This document shows, one piece after another, positions 24,738 through 32,321 of a stretch of 33,728 nt of DNA. Each line of letters begins with the position of its first letter. Within the stretch, counting starts at the first letter, position 1. Location: positions 1 to 33,728 of the forward strand of contig PWNZ01000087.1 in NCBI GenBank assembly GCA_003564135.1, in the 5' to 3' direction. Source of the stretch: Candidatus Cloacimonadota bacterium (GTDB taxonomy: Bacteria > Cloacimonadota > Cloacimonadia > Cloacimonadales > PWNZ01). Made by a program: the position numbers and the translations under genes. The notes beneath the pieces are model-generated. The model was given only the letters and a program-made list of their open reading frames with translations. It searched no databases and was not told where the DNA came from.

Positions 24738-24860
24738 CTCTTAAACCGATTGACACAACCTTTCGGATAGAAATGACTTATGATTGAACAGTTTACGGAG
24801 TAATTACAATTCGTGCGGGCAGTATTAAAACTTAGGAAAACACTAAACAAAGGAGAAGAA

Positions 24861-25681
24861 ATGAACGAACAAGAAAAACAACAGCAACAGATAAACGACA
24901 ATTTGTCGAGAATAAAGAATAAAATAATGATTCTAAGCGGTAAAGGTGGTGTTGGCAAGAGCTTTATAGCCGTTAATATTGCTTATGGTATAGCTTTGAG
25001 GGGAAAGAAAGTCGGCATCTTAGATGTCGATATACACGGGCCGTCGGTAATAAAGATGACCGGGCTGGAAAACCGAAAAATCACTCAACATCCGGATAAT
25101 GGCAAAGCTCTGCCGATAAAGGGGCCCGGGGGTGTACTGGTTTTATCTGTCGCTTCTTTACTGGCTTCTGACAGCGATGCAATTATATGGCGAGGTCCTC
25201 GAAAATATCCTTGATAAAACAGTTCTTCAGCGATTTTTATTGGGAGGAGCTAGATTATCTTATAATTGATTGTCCTCCCGGAACGGGTGATGAACCTCTC
25301 AGCGTGAAACAGGTTTTAAAGAAAATAAAGGGTGCTGTAGTAGTTACTACACCACAAGATGTGGCTATATTAGACGTCAAAAAGACAATCAAGTTTCTCA
25401 AGGAGGTTGATGTGCCTATTTTGGGTGTCGTGGAAAATATGAGGCATTTTCGCTGTCCTAAATGTGGAGAACTTACTGCTGTGTTTCAAGGTAATGAACT
25501 CATGCAATTAACAAAAGAGCACGCTTTAGAAGTTTTGGCTGAGTTAGAAATCGATCCGGCTATCAGCAAATCAGCAGATGAGGGTAGACCCTATGTCTAT
25601 TATTATAATAACCAGCCCTCAGCAAAATATCTAATGGAAGCTGTGAATACAATTATTAAAAAGGTGGAAAATAGCGATTAA
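24861..25681 (+). CDS. mrp: Mrp/ApbC/NBP35-type iron-sulfur carrier ATPase, frame interrupted by a -1 shift
   Basis: The ATG at 24861 has AGGAG 5 nt upstream. The first frame encodes SGKGGVGKSFIAVNIAYG, DVDIHGPSVIKMTGL and DAIIWRGPRK, then reaches a stop at 25212. Moving back one base after CGA AAA (25200-25205) continues without loss as ISLIKQFFSDFYWEELDYLIIDCPPGTGDEPLS. Further on come VVTTPQDVAILDVKK and the cluster-ligating CPKC of HFRCPKCGEL. The joined product is 273 residues, a normal length for this family, which assembles and transfers [4Fe-4S] clusters. The frames meet at the exact place where the family sequence runs on, so nothing but one base is missing. This can be a sequencing error, a recent mutation or programmed frameshifting. 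Unshifted, the product is 117 residues and lacks switch II and the CPKC motif. Confidence 0.88.
25199..25207 (+). other. Frameshift point in mrp (TCGAAAATA)
   Basis: Zero frame reads CGA AAA TAT CCT TGA; the -1 frame reads TCG AAA ATA TCC TTG. The -1 joint gives R-K-I-S-L-I-K-Q, as expected for Mrp. CGA AAG is a described -1 shifty site in Bacillus subtilis cdd and IS1222; CGA AAA differs from it in one base. The in-frame stop follows 7 bases after the AAA. A run of four A could equally be a miscalled run of five. Confidence 0.6.
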
Positions 25682-26041
25682 TAAAAACAAAAAGAAAAAT
25701 TTTAAGCGGATAACTTCAAATTTCAGAATAGCATGTATTTATTAATGATGAGGTAGGTTTTATATTATTCCATATTATGTTGAACTAAGATAGGAAATAT
25801 TATATACATAATCTATGCTGGAAATGCATATTGCCTGCGTAATTAGGGCGTCTTTAGAGAGCTTGTATTTTAGTGCTGCTTAATATGAAACCGTTATTAA
25901 TCATAGAAAGGCATAGCAGGCAGGCCTCATTGAGCTAAAACCGGCTTCTTAACAAAAGTAAAACACTTTTTTTATACTGAAGAAACTCTTCTGATGTAAA
26001 TGTGAGACGAACGAAATAAAAACTAACAAGAGGAGTTAAGA
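25682..26041. other. Non-coding interval between mrp and the outer-membrane protein gene
   Basis: This 360-bp AT-rich region has no credible frame. No terminator hairpin with a T-run follows mrp. The only supported signal is the promoter at 25949-25978. In the leader, GAAGA-AAC-TCTTC at about 25980-25992 could form a small hairpin. Confidence 0.55.
25949..25978 (+). promoter_or_regulatory. Promoter of the outer-membrane protein gene
   Basis: TTAACA (25949-25954, 5/6 to the -35 consensus) and TATACT (25973-25978, 5/6 to the -10) are separated by 18 bp. Transcription would start near 25985, giving a leader of about 57 nt before the ATG at 26042. GAGGAG directly upstream of the gene supplies a good ribosome site. 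Confidence 0.5.
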
Positions 26042-27100
26042 ATGAAACAAACGATAATTATCACCTTAGCATTATTAGCTTTAGCTGCGCCATTAGCACA
26101 TGCTCAAGCATCTTTTAGCCCTTATGGCAGCGTCAGGACCGGTATCTGGTATGAGAATGAAGACGAAGATCTGACAGGAACAGGCGAAAGCAGATTGAAT
26201 TTGAATTATTATCTGCAAAGTAATAGCCGGTTTGGAGCCAGATTTAGAGACGGTGTGAAACAGGGAAGAGTGGAATTTGGACGTGACGGAGGTATCCGTC
26301 ATTTATGGGCAAGCTATGACATGGGCCCTTATACTATTATTATCGGTCAAGCCGAAACAATGCTGACTCAAAAAGGAAGCCAGGTTTTTGGCAGTGAAAA
26401 CAACTTTGTAGGCTGGGGAGCAATAGATAACAGCCGCCGGTGGCAAGCAAGGTTTGATTTAGAAAATGGTGTTTCTGTTGCTTTTGTTCAGCCTGATGAT
26501 ACGGATGTCATAGATGCACTGGATTATTATGAAGAGTTGGATCAGGATAAGGTGGTTTTATTGCCAAAAATCAACCTCGGATATAGCGGAGCGGTTGCTG
26601 ACAATATTAACATGTCAGCGGCTTTAGGACTTAATATGTATGATTATGACGATGCAGCCGGTGGGCACGATGAAGCGGTTATGTCTTATGTTTTAGGGGC
26701 AATATTTGATATGGATTTTAATCCGCTTACTCTAAAACTGCATGCTAATATCGGACAGAATACCGGAAACTATGGTCTTGGAGCACAGACATATAATGTG
26801 GCAGTCTGGAATGGCGAAGAGGTTATTGATGTTATCACTATGGGTGGATTCGGTGAACTCGGTTATAGGATGAATGACGATGTTTTGCTTACTTTCGGAG
26901 CTTCATACATTATGTCCGAAAGTGATCATTATGATGAAACCGACACAGCAATGGCAGCCTTTGGACAGCTCAGGTATCAAGTAGCAAACGGATTCAGGAT
27001 AACCCCGGAAATCGGTCTGCAAAACAGAATGCAAGATGCTGACGGAAACGATCAAGGTAGCTTATTATATCTCGGAACTCAATTGAGGATGGATTTTTAA
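26042..27100 (+). CDS. Outer-membrane beta-barrel (porin-like) protein
   Basis: This 352-residue protein has a signal peptide ending LAHA near residue 21. The mature chain is built of alternating aromatic/hydrophobic strands (FSPYGSVRTGIWYEN, FGARFRDG, YTIIIGQAETML) and ends in LLYLGTQLRMDF. A C-terminal phenylalanine on an amphipathic strand is the recognition signal for the BAM complex. It is acidic and lacks cysteine, like trimeric porins. The length and the Gly/Tyr-rich strands suggest a 14-16-strand barrel; the substrate cannot be told. It is a single-gene unit with its own promoter and terminator. No link to the arsenic operon is shown, though they are neighbours and convergent. Confidence 0.8.
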   Translation: MKQTIIITLALLALAAPLAHAQASFSPYGSVRTGIWYENEDEDLTGTGESRLNLNYYLQSNSRFGARFRDGVKQGRVEFGRDGGIRHLWASYDMGPYTIIIGQAETMLTQKGSQVFGSENNFVGWGAIDNSRRWQARFDLENGVSVAFVQPDDTDVIDALDYYEELDQDKVVLLPKINLGYSGAVADNINMSAALGLNMYDYDDAAGGHDEAVMSYVLGAIFDMDFNPLTLKLHANIGQNTGNYGLGAQTYNVAVWNGEEVIDVITMGGFGELGYRMNDDVLLTFGASYIMSESDHYDETDTAMAAFGQLRYQVANGFRITPEIGLQNRMQDADGNDQGSLLYLGTQLRMDF

Positions 27101-27132
27101 CAACGAGTCTCAGCAATTCCTGTTAACCGGTC

Positions 27133-27160
27133 AAAGCCTCGCATCACGCGAGGCTTTTTT
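27133..27160 (+). terminator. Intrinsic terminator of the outer-membrane protein gene
   Basis: AAAGCCTCGC (27133-27142) pairs perfectly with GCGAGGCTTT (27148-27157) around ATCAC, and the right arm runs into six T (27155-27160). On the minus strand only three T follow, so termination of the convergent arsenic operon here would be weaker. Confidence 0.92.
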
Positions 27161-27264
27161 GGCTATGGCCCTTATAGGCTTTGGGCAGAGAAGAAGACGG
27201 TAAGTAAAACAATTAACCGCGTCCCTCTTCCAAACGAGCTGCTTTTCGCATGCCCTACAAGGTT

Positions 27265-27978
27265 CTATATGCTCAACCCATAGATATGCGTTAACATATA
27301 ATAAAGCCCGGCGGTGATGAATATTAGGCCGGTAATGATTCTAAGCCATTTTTCTGCTTGAGAAAGACGGTTAAAAGCCGTTCCCACATATTTACCGGCA
27401 AAGGCAATAATAAAAGCAAATACGATGACCGGTATTGCCGTTCCCACACCATACAGCAGCGGTAATAAAACCGGCGATGAATGTTGGGTTGACAGACCTA
27501 TCAATCCGATAAAGAAGAGACTTGCTGATACGGGACAGAAGGACAAAGCAAAGAGGATGCCCATAGGTAAAGACCAAAACGCTCCTCCTTTGTTAACCTT
27601 ATTCTGGATGGCTGAACTTTTCAAATTTAATGAAAAAGTAGTTTCCAGCATGCCCAACAGCAACATACCTACTATTACCAGTATAGGCCCCAATATAATG
27701 CCCAGATTGTTTTGGAGAAACCTGGATATACTTGAGGCAGCAGCTTCTCCGGTGGCTGAAGTTGCATCAAAAACAATTAGTATCAAAATACCCAGCCCAA
27801 CATAAACAACCATTCTTCCGATAGTGTAAAGCAATCCCGAAATAAACACCTGTTTGGTATTATTCAGAGATCTTCCCAAAAATGATATAGCAGCAATATT
27901 CGTTGCCAGAGGGCAAGGGCTGATAGAAGTGATAATGCCTAAAAGAAGGGCACTCCACATGACTAATAAAGGTATCAT
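27265..27978 (-). CDS. ArsG-type CcdA-like membrane protein (organoarsenical efflux / thiol relay)
   Basis: This 237-residue inner-membrane protein has about six spans. LLGIITSISPCPLATNIAAIS at the start (Cys22) and LFALSFCPVSASLFF (Cys148) put one cysteine in each half, as in CcdA and the DsbD core, which pass electrons from cytoplasmic thioredoxin to the periplasm. SISPCPLATNIAAIS is the form found in the ArsG group, described with ArsE and ArsF in Shewanella as part of nitro-aromatic arsenical reduction and efflux. It is last in an eight-gene minus-strand operon. The upstream ArsF-like protein and the two other CxxC proteins fit either role. Whether it exports an arsenical or moves electrons cannot be told from sequence. 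Confidence 0.8.
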   Translation of the reverse strand: MIPLLVMWSALLLGIITSISPCPLATNIAAISFLGRSLNNTKQVFISGLLYTIGRMVVYVGLGILILIVFDATSATGEAAASSISRFLQNNLGIILGPILVIVGMLLLGMLETTFSLNLKSSAIQNKVNKGGAFWSLPMGILFALSFCPVSASLFFIGLIGLSTQHSSPVLLPLLYGVGTAIPVIVFAFIIAFAGKYVGTAFNRLSQAEKWLRIITGLIFITAGLYYMLTHIYGLSI

Positions 27979-28043
27979 AATTTAGTCCTTAATGCTTGAT
28001 AGCTTATGATTAATTTACTTAATGTGTGGTCTCGAGCTTGCGA

Positions 28044-28505
28044 TTATGGATTAAGCATATCTGCGATTGCATCACCTACATAGCTCATAAAAACATCATG
28101 ATCGAACACCTTTTCCATTACCTTATCCAGACGATGGTGAGCAACTTCTGACCCATCTTCATAACGGGCTATTATTACGGTATTCCCCGAAATATTATAG
28201 CGGTCGGCCAATTCATCATTTTGCAGATAATCAACCACCACCCAATCTAATAGTCCCTCATCAAGGTATTCGCTGAAATCCTTTCTGATTAATTTGTCGG
28301 TATATTGTTCTATTAAGTTGCACTGCCAGCAGCGAAAAGAGGTGCGCAGGTAGTAAACTACTACCTGATTATCAGAAGAAGTTCTCATACCGGAAGATCC
28401 GGACTGATTTCTTGTTGCTTCTTTTCCTGCTGCGAAACCAACACTGAATATAACAAAAACCAACAGTAGGTTACCGGTGATTTTCTTTATTTTTTCCAGC
28501 ATCAT
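28044..28505 (-). CDS. ArsF-like thioredoxin-fold protein, membrane-anchored
   Basis: This 153-residue protein has an N-terminal hydrophobic segment (residues about 11-26, NLLLVFVIFSVGFAAG), then a periplasmic domain beginning VVVYYLRTSFRCWQCNLIEQY with a CWQC active site (Cys59, Cys62). The remainder (LLDWVVVDYLQNDELADRY, then NTVIIARYEDGSEV) follows the ArsF pattern. In the described arsEFG set, ArsF is tied to reduction of nitrophenyl arsenicals. It starts 7 bp after the SurA-thioredoxin gene and lies 65 bp upstream of the ArsG-like gene. The CxxC pair and the CcdA-like neighbour suggest that it receives electrons across the membrane. Confidence 0.78.
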   Translation of the reverse strand: MMLEKIKKITGNLLLVFVIFSVGFAAGKEATRNQSGSSGMRTSSDNQVVVYYLRTSFRCWQCNLIEQYTDKLIRKDFSEYLDEGLLDWVVVDYLQNDELADRYNISGNTVIIARYEDGSEVAHHRLDKVMEKVFDHDVFMSYVGDAIADMLNP

Positions 28506-28512
28506 TTATCTT

Positions 28513-29520
28513 TCAATCAAGTAATGCATTAAGTTGCTCTTCTATCTGTTGTTGAGTCATAATTCCCACATGACGATTTCTTTCTGCTCCGGCTTTATCG
28601 AAAAAAACGAGTGTTGGAATACTTTGTACTCCATATCGAGAAGCTAAAAACTGATCTTTATCTACATGGACATAAACGATGTTAGCTTTCTCTTCATAGA
28701 TCTTACGAACTGCTTCCCGGGCCGGTATCATCTGTTGACAGGGAATGCAAGTGTCTGAGCCGAAGCTGACAAAGGAAGGTTTCCCTGATTTTCTCGCTTT
28801 ATCGATGTCATTATCTAAAGATTTGGCGGCATGCTCTCTTGCCCAATCATCGGCTAACTCAACTTTTTTCCCTGATACTGTTTGGGATACAAAATCTTCA
28901 ACAATTTTTTGTTGTTTCTGCTGTTTCAGATAGAATTCTATTTGTGGTTTGGCTTGCTCTAAAGGCATTCCGCCCATAACTTCTTTATTGGCTTCATAGA
29001 AATCATTGATTTCGTTTTCACTAACATCGATATTGGAAGTTAAATGACCAAAGAAAGTTTCAAAGATTTGCATTTCCGTCATAGATGCTGTATCCGTTCC
29101 GTTTTTAATAAGGTTTTCACGTGCCTCTTTGAGAAGCATCATCTCCGTAAATTGCTGTTCCAAAACAAAGAAAAGATTATTTTTCAATTGTTCTCTGACT
29201 CTTTGGGAAGCAGCATTTACCTGCCCATCAATTTCTTGAACCGAGATTTCGATATCTCCGGAACGCAGCAAGGTTTCCTTCGGCAAGGAAGTCAATTGTG
29301 CACCGGCTAATGGTGAGTCAGCTAATAAAGGGTATAACTCCGCAAGCTTGGTATCACCGGCGGAATCTTCTTCCTTACTGTGGGCTTGTTCACAACCAAA
29401 TGATGCAATGAACAATAAAGTCACAGTTACTAACAATAATATCAAGTAAGGTTTTCCCGGCTTGAACAGGCTTTTTTCAATAAAACCTTTACGGTTGGAT
29501 GACCATTTCATTTCAGTCAT
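28513..29520 (-). CDS. SurA-like N-domain fused to thioredoxin
   Basis: This 335-residue protein has a membrane anchor at about residues 24-42, possibly a lipoprotein signal (FGC at 41-43, though the lipobox is poor). Residues about 85-215 resemble the SurA/parvulin N-terminal chaperone helix domain: GDIEISVQEIDGQV, EMMLLKEARENL, SENEINDFYEANKEVMGGMP and YLKQQKQQKIVEDFV. No catalytic parvulin domain follows; instead a thioredoxin domain begins near 245 with active site CIPC (Cys258, Cys261) and the cis-proline loop SIPTLVFF near 305. The combination suggests binding of unfolded or metal-damaged periplasmic proteins joined to disulfide chemistry. It sits between the small thioredoxin and the ArsF-like gene. 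Confidence 0.8.
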   Translation of the reverse strand: MTEMKWSSNRKGFIEKSLFKPGKPYLILLLVTVTLLFIASFGCEQAHSKEEDSAGDTKLAELYPLLADSPLAGAQLTSLPKETLLRSGDIEISVQEIDGQVNAASQRVREQLKNNLFFVLEQQFTEMMLLKEARENLIKNGTDTASMTEMQIFETFFGHLTSNIDVSENEINDFYEANKEVMGGMPLEQAKPQIEFYLKQQKQQKIVEDFVSQTVSGKKVELADDWAREHAAKSLDNDIDKARKSGKPSFVSFGSDTCIPCQQMIPAREAVRKIYEEKANIVYVHVDKDQFLASRYGVQSIPTLVFFDKAGAERNRHVGIMTQQQIEEQLNALLD

Positions 29521-29564
29521 AGATACTTAACCTCTTAGCATATTTTAGTAAATTTTCATTAGTC

Positions 29565-29798
29565 TTACTTATTTAACAAGGGAATTATTTTTTTAGGTGC
29601 TAATACCTTTCCGGTCGAAACTACTTTATCATCAACAACCAGACCGGGGGTCATCATCACACCGTGTTCCATGATCTTGTTCATATCGGTTACTTTTTCA
29701 ACTTCGGCCGTTAAGCCGCTTTCATCTAATGCTTTACGCACATTCTCTTCGAGTTTCTTACATTTGGGGCATCCTGACCCTAATACTTTAATAACCAT
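29565..29798 (-). CDS. Small CPKC thioredoxin-like protein
   Basis: The ATG at 29798 follows GGAGG by 5 nt; a TTG four codons upstream overlaps that site and is rejected. The 77-residue product, MVIKVLGSGCPKCKKLEENV then TPGLVVDDKVVSTGKV, belongs to the redox-active disulfide protein 2 group, short thioredoxin/glutaredoxin-fold proteins with a CPxC site (Cys10, Cys13) and TPGL as the cis-proline loop. Members are commonly encoded beside DUF318 permeases, as here (53 bp downstream of one). It has no signal, so it is cytoplasmic; it could feed electrons to the CcdA-like protein or bind arsenite directly. Confidence 0.88.
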   Translation of the reverse strand: MVIKVLGSGCPKCKKLEENVRKALDESGLTAEVEKVTDMNKIMEHGVMMTPGLVVDDKVVSTGKVLAPKKIIPLLNK

Positions 29799-29863
29799 TT
29801 TATCCTCCAATAGTTTTATTATATTTTACTAAGGTAATTAGTCACTAACCAATTTCGGTTGAG

Positions 29864-31165
29864 TTAACTTATCATTCCAAAAAATAAACCGCTGATGGTT
29901 GACATTATTACTACTAAACCGATGTAAACCGATGTTTTCTTTATTCCTAATACGCTAACGATAACCAATAAACTGGGCAGAGATAAAGCGGGACCGGCTA
30001 ACAGCAGTGCCAACGCAGGCCCGTTACCCATTCCGCTACCCATTAAACCTTGTAAAATGGGAACTTCTGTCAATGTAGCAAAGTACATAAATGCACCCGC
30101 CACTGATGCAAAAAGATTAGCACCTAAAGAATTGCCACCGACTAAAGATTCAATCCATACGGATGGTATCCATGCTTCTTCACCGGGTCTTCCTAATAAT
30201 GCTCCGGCTATAACTACGCCTATGAATAACAACGGAACAATTAATTTAGCAAAATCCCAAGTGCCTTCTAACCACTGTTGCAAATCTTCGTTTTCTGTGG
30301 CTAAAAAGATGCTCAGAAAAGTAATTGCCACTATAAAGTGTATTGTAGGATAGGTTGGGATTATCAGGGTTGTTATTGCAACGGCTGCTGCTGTGACGGC
30401 AAGTTTCCAAAACTTCAATCCAAAAAACTGCCATAACACAATTCCCAATAATGAACCTAATATTGATGTTAATACCCATTTATTGGCATACATAAACGAG
30501 ACAAAGCCTATGGCGGCCTCAGAATCCGGTTTTGCCCAATTCACGACAACTAAGATCAAAACCAGCAAAGCAAAATAGATAATGTTCTGCCAAACAGGAC
30601 GTTCTTTTTCGTCTGATGCTGCTTGCTGAAAGCCTTTGAGCCGTTCTCTGTCCTCATGACGGAAAATAAACTGCATTACCAAACCAATCACTACTCCGAA
30701 TACTATTGCACCTACAGCTCGTGCAATTCCCATTCTTATTCCTAATACTCTGGCTGTTAAAATTATTGCCAGGATATTTATTGCCGGGCCCGAATACAAA
30801 AAAGCCACTGCAGGTCCTAAACCGGCTCCTCGTTTATAAATACCACTGAAAAGCGGTAAGATGGTGCAAGAGCAAACTGCAAGAACCGTTCCGCTGACTG
30901 ATGCCACTAAATAGCTTATCCATTTTTTTGCTTCTCCACCAAGATATTTCATAACAGCCGATTGACTGATAAATACACTCACTGCCCCGGCAATAAAGAG
31001 TGCCGGGATAAGGCAAAGTATTGTATGTTCTCTGGCATAATAGCGTAACAGATGCATAGATTCAAAGATGCCACCGATAAACCTCTCTGCTTCTATGGGC
31101 ATAAAGTATGCACCTGCAAACACCGCTATCAGTATCAAGAGCTTTTTCAACTCGCCGATATTCAT
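29864..31165 (-). CDS. DUF318 (ArsP-like) permease
   Basis: This 433-residue polytopic protein has two homologous halves, each with the DUF318 pattern. The first half contains VLAVCSCTILPLFSGIYKRG (Cys98 and Cys100), then AFLYSGPAINILAI. The second half contains TLTEVPILQGLMGSGMGNGPALALLLAGPALSLPSLLV in pieces: EVPILQGLMGSGMG and ALLLAGPALSLPS. Characterised members in Campylobacter (ArsP) export trivalent organoarsenicals; other members are uncharacterised. A central soluble loop near 225-250 is charged. AAGGAG precedes the start. The gene lies between acr3 and the small thioredoxin. Confidence 0.87.
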   Translation of the reverse strand: MNIGELKKLLILIAVFAGAYFMPIEAERFIGGIFESMHLLRYYAREHTILCLIPALFIAGAVSVFISQSAVMKYLGGEAKKWISYLVASVSGTVLAVCSCTILPLFSGIYKRGAGLGPAVAFLYSGPAINILAIILTARVLGIRMGIARAVGAIVFGVVIGLVMQFIFRHEDRERLKGFQQAASDEKERPVWQNIIYFALLVLILVVVNWAKPDSEAAIGFVSFMYANKWVLTSILGSLLGIVLWQFFGLKFWKLAVTAAAVAITTLIIPTYPTIHFIVAITFLSIFLATENEDLQQWLEGTWDFAKLIVPLLFIGVVIAGALLGRPGEEAWIPSVWIESLVGGNSLGANLFASVAGAFMYFATLTEVPILQGLMGSGMGNGPALALLLAGPALSLPSLLVIVSVLGIKKTSVYIGLVVIMSTISGLFFGMIS

Positions 31166-31256
31166 TTATGCTCCTTTATAAATCCTTTATATGATTATCA
31201 AGATTCCAATATTCTACTGAATTGAACCCACCTATTTGGTGAGTAGGCCAAACAGG

Positions 31257-32321
31257 TCAAGTTTTTTCTGCAACTGGGAAATGGTGCCTTGTTTTGTTAG
31301 CTATTCTGACTAAGGTGAGCATGACAGGAACTTCTACTAAAACACCCACTATTGTTGCCAGAGCCACGGGTGAAGCAGCACCAAACAGGGCAATGGCAGC
31401 AGCTACGGCCAGCTCAAAGAAGTTGGAAGCTCCAATCATACCGGCAGGCGCAGCTATACTGTGTTTCATCTTTAACTTGAGAGCAGCCAGATAAGTAATG
31501 GTGAATATGAAGAAAGTCTGTATTGTTAAGGGTATAGCTATCAAGATAATATGCAGGGGATTTGCAAGGATAACTTCTCCCTGAAAAGTAAAAATAATTA
31601 TCAGAGTTAATAGCAAGCCACCTATGGTAATATTGTTAAACTTTGGAAGAAATGTACCGCTAAAATACTCCATTCCTTTAGACTTGATAACGCTTATGCG
31701 CGTAATAATGCCACCGGCAAGCGGTATGACCACAAACAATACGACCGAAATAATCAGCGTATCCCAGGGAATACTAATACCGCTTACACCCAAGAGTAAA
31801 GCTACAATAGGCGTGAATGCAAATAACAGTATAACATTATTTGTAGCGACCTGAGCTACTGTATAGGCCGGATTCCCTTTTGTCAGATGACTCCAGACAA
31901 ACACCATCGCCGTGCAGGGTGCAGCTCCTAATAATATAGCTCCTGCCAGATAATCCCGGGCTAATTCGGTAGGGATTAAGGCTCTGAACACAATGAAGAA
32001 GAATAAGTAAGCAATCCCATACATTGAAAAAGGTTTGATAAGCCAATTAACTATCCATGTAAGATAAAGTCCTTGTGGGTTTTTCCCGACATTCTTTAAA
32101 CTTGAAAAATCCACTTTCATCATCATGGGATAAATCATCAGCCAAATAAGAATAGCGATAGGAATTGACACATTAGCATATTCGAACCTGTCCAAAAAGT
32201 CGGGAATAAAAGAAAGATACCGGCCGATAAGAATACCGGCAACCATACAAGCTGCTACCCAAATGGTCAGGTATCTTTCAAAGAAGCTGATTCCGGTTTC
32301 TATTTTCTTTGCTTTCTTCAT
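31257..32321 (-). CDS. acr3: ACR3-family arsenite exporter
   Basis: This 354-residue, ten-span carrier exports arsenite using the proton gradient. Signatures are FFERYLTIWVAACMVAGILIG, YPMMMKVDFSSL, LLGAAPCTAMVFVWS with Cys136, and VGVLVEVPVML with Glu330; a cysteine in the fourth span and a late glutamate are needed for transport in characterised ACR3 proteins. The C-terminus ends shortly after RIANKT. Its ATG overlaps the uspA stop (TAATG), and GGAGGTGA lies just upstream, so the two are coupled. This gene is the clearest evidence that the operon deals with arsenic. Confidence 0.95.
   Translation of the reverse strand: MKKAKKIETGISFFERYLTIWVAACMVAGILIGRYLSFIPDFLDRFEYANVSIPIAILIWLMIYPMMMKVDFSSLKNVGKNPQGLYLTWIVNWLIKPFSMYGIAYLFFFIVFRALIPTELARDYLAGAILLGAAPCTAMVFVWSHLTKGNPAYTVAQVATNNVILLFAFTPIVALLLGVSGISIPWDTLIISVVLFVVIPLAGGIITRISVIKSKGMEYFSGTFLPKFNNITIGGLLLTLIIIFTFQGEVILANPLHIILIAIPLTIQTFFIFTITYLAALKLKMKHSIAAPAGMIGASNFFELAVAAAIALFGAASPVALATIVGVLVEVPVMLTLVRIANKTRHHFPVAEKT

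Noticed and set aside
27133..27160. Bidirectional terminator serving the arsenic operon as well
   Set aside because: The stem is symmetrical, but only three T follow on the minus strand, so I claim it only for the plus-strand gene.
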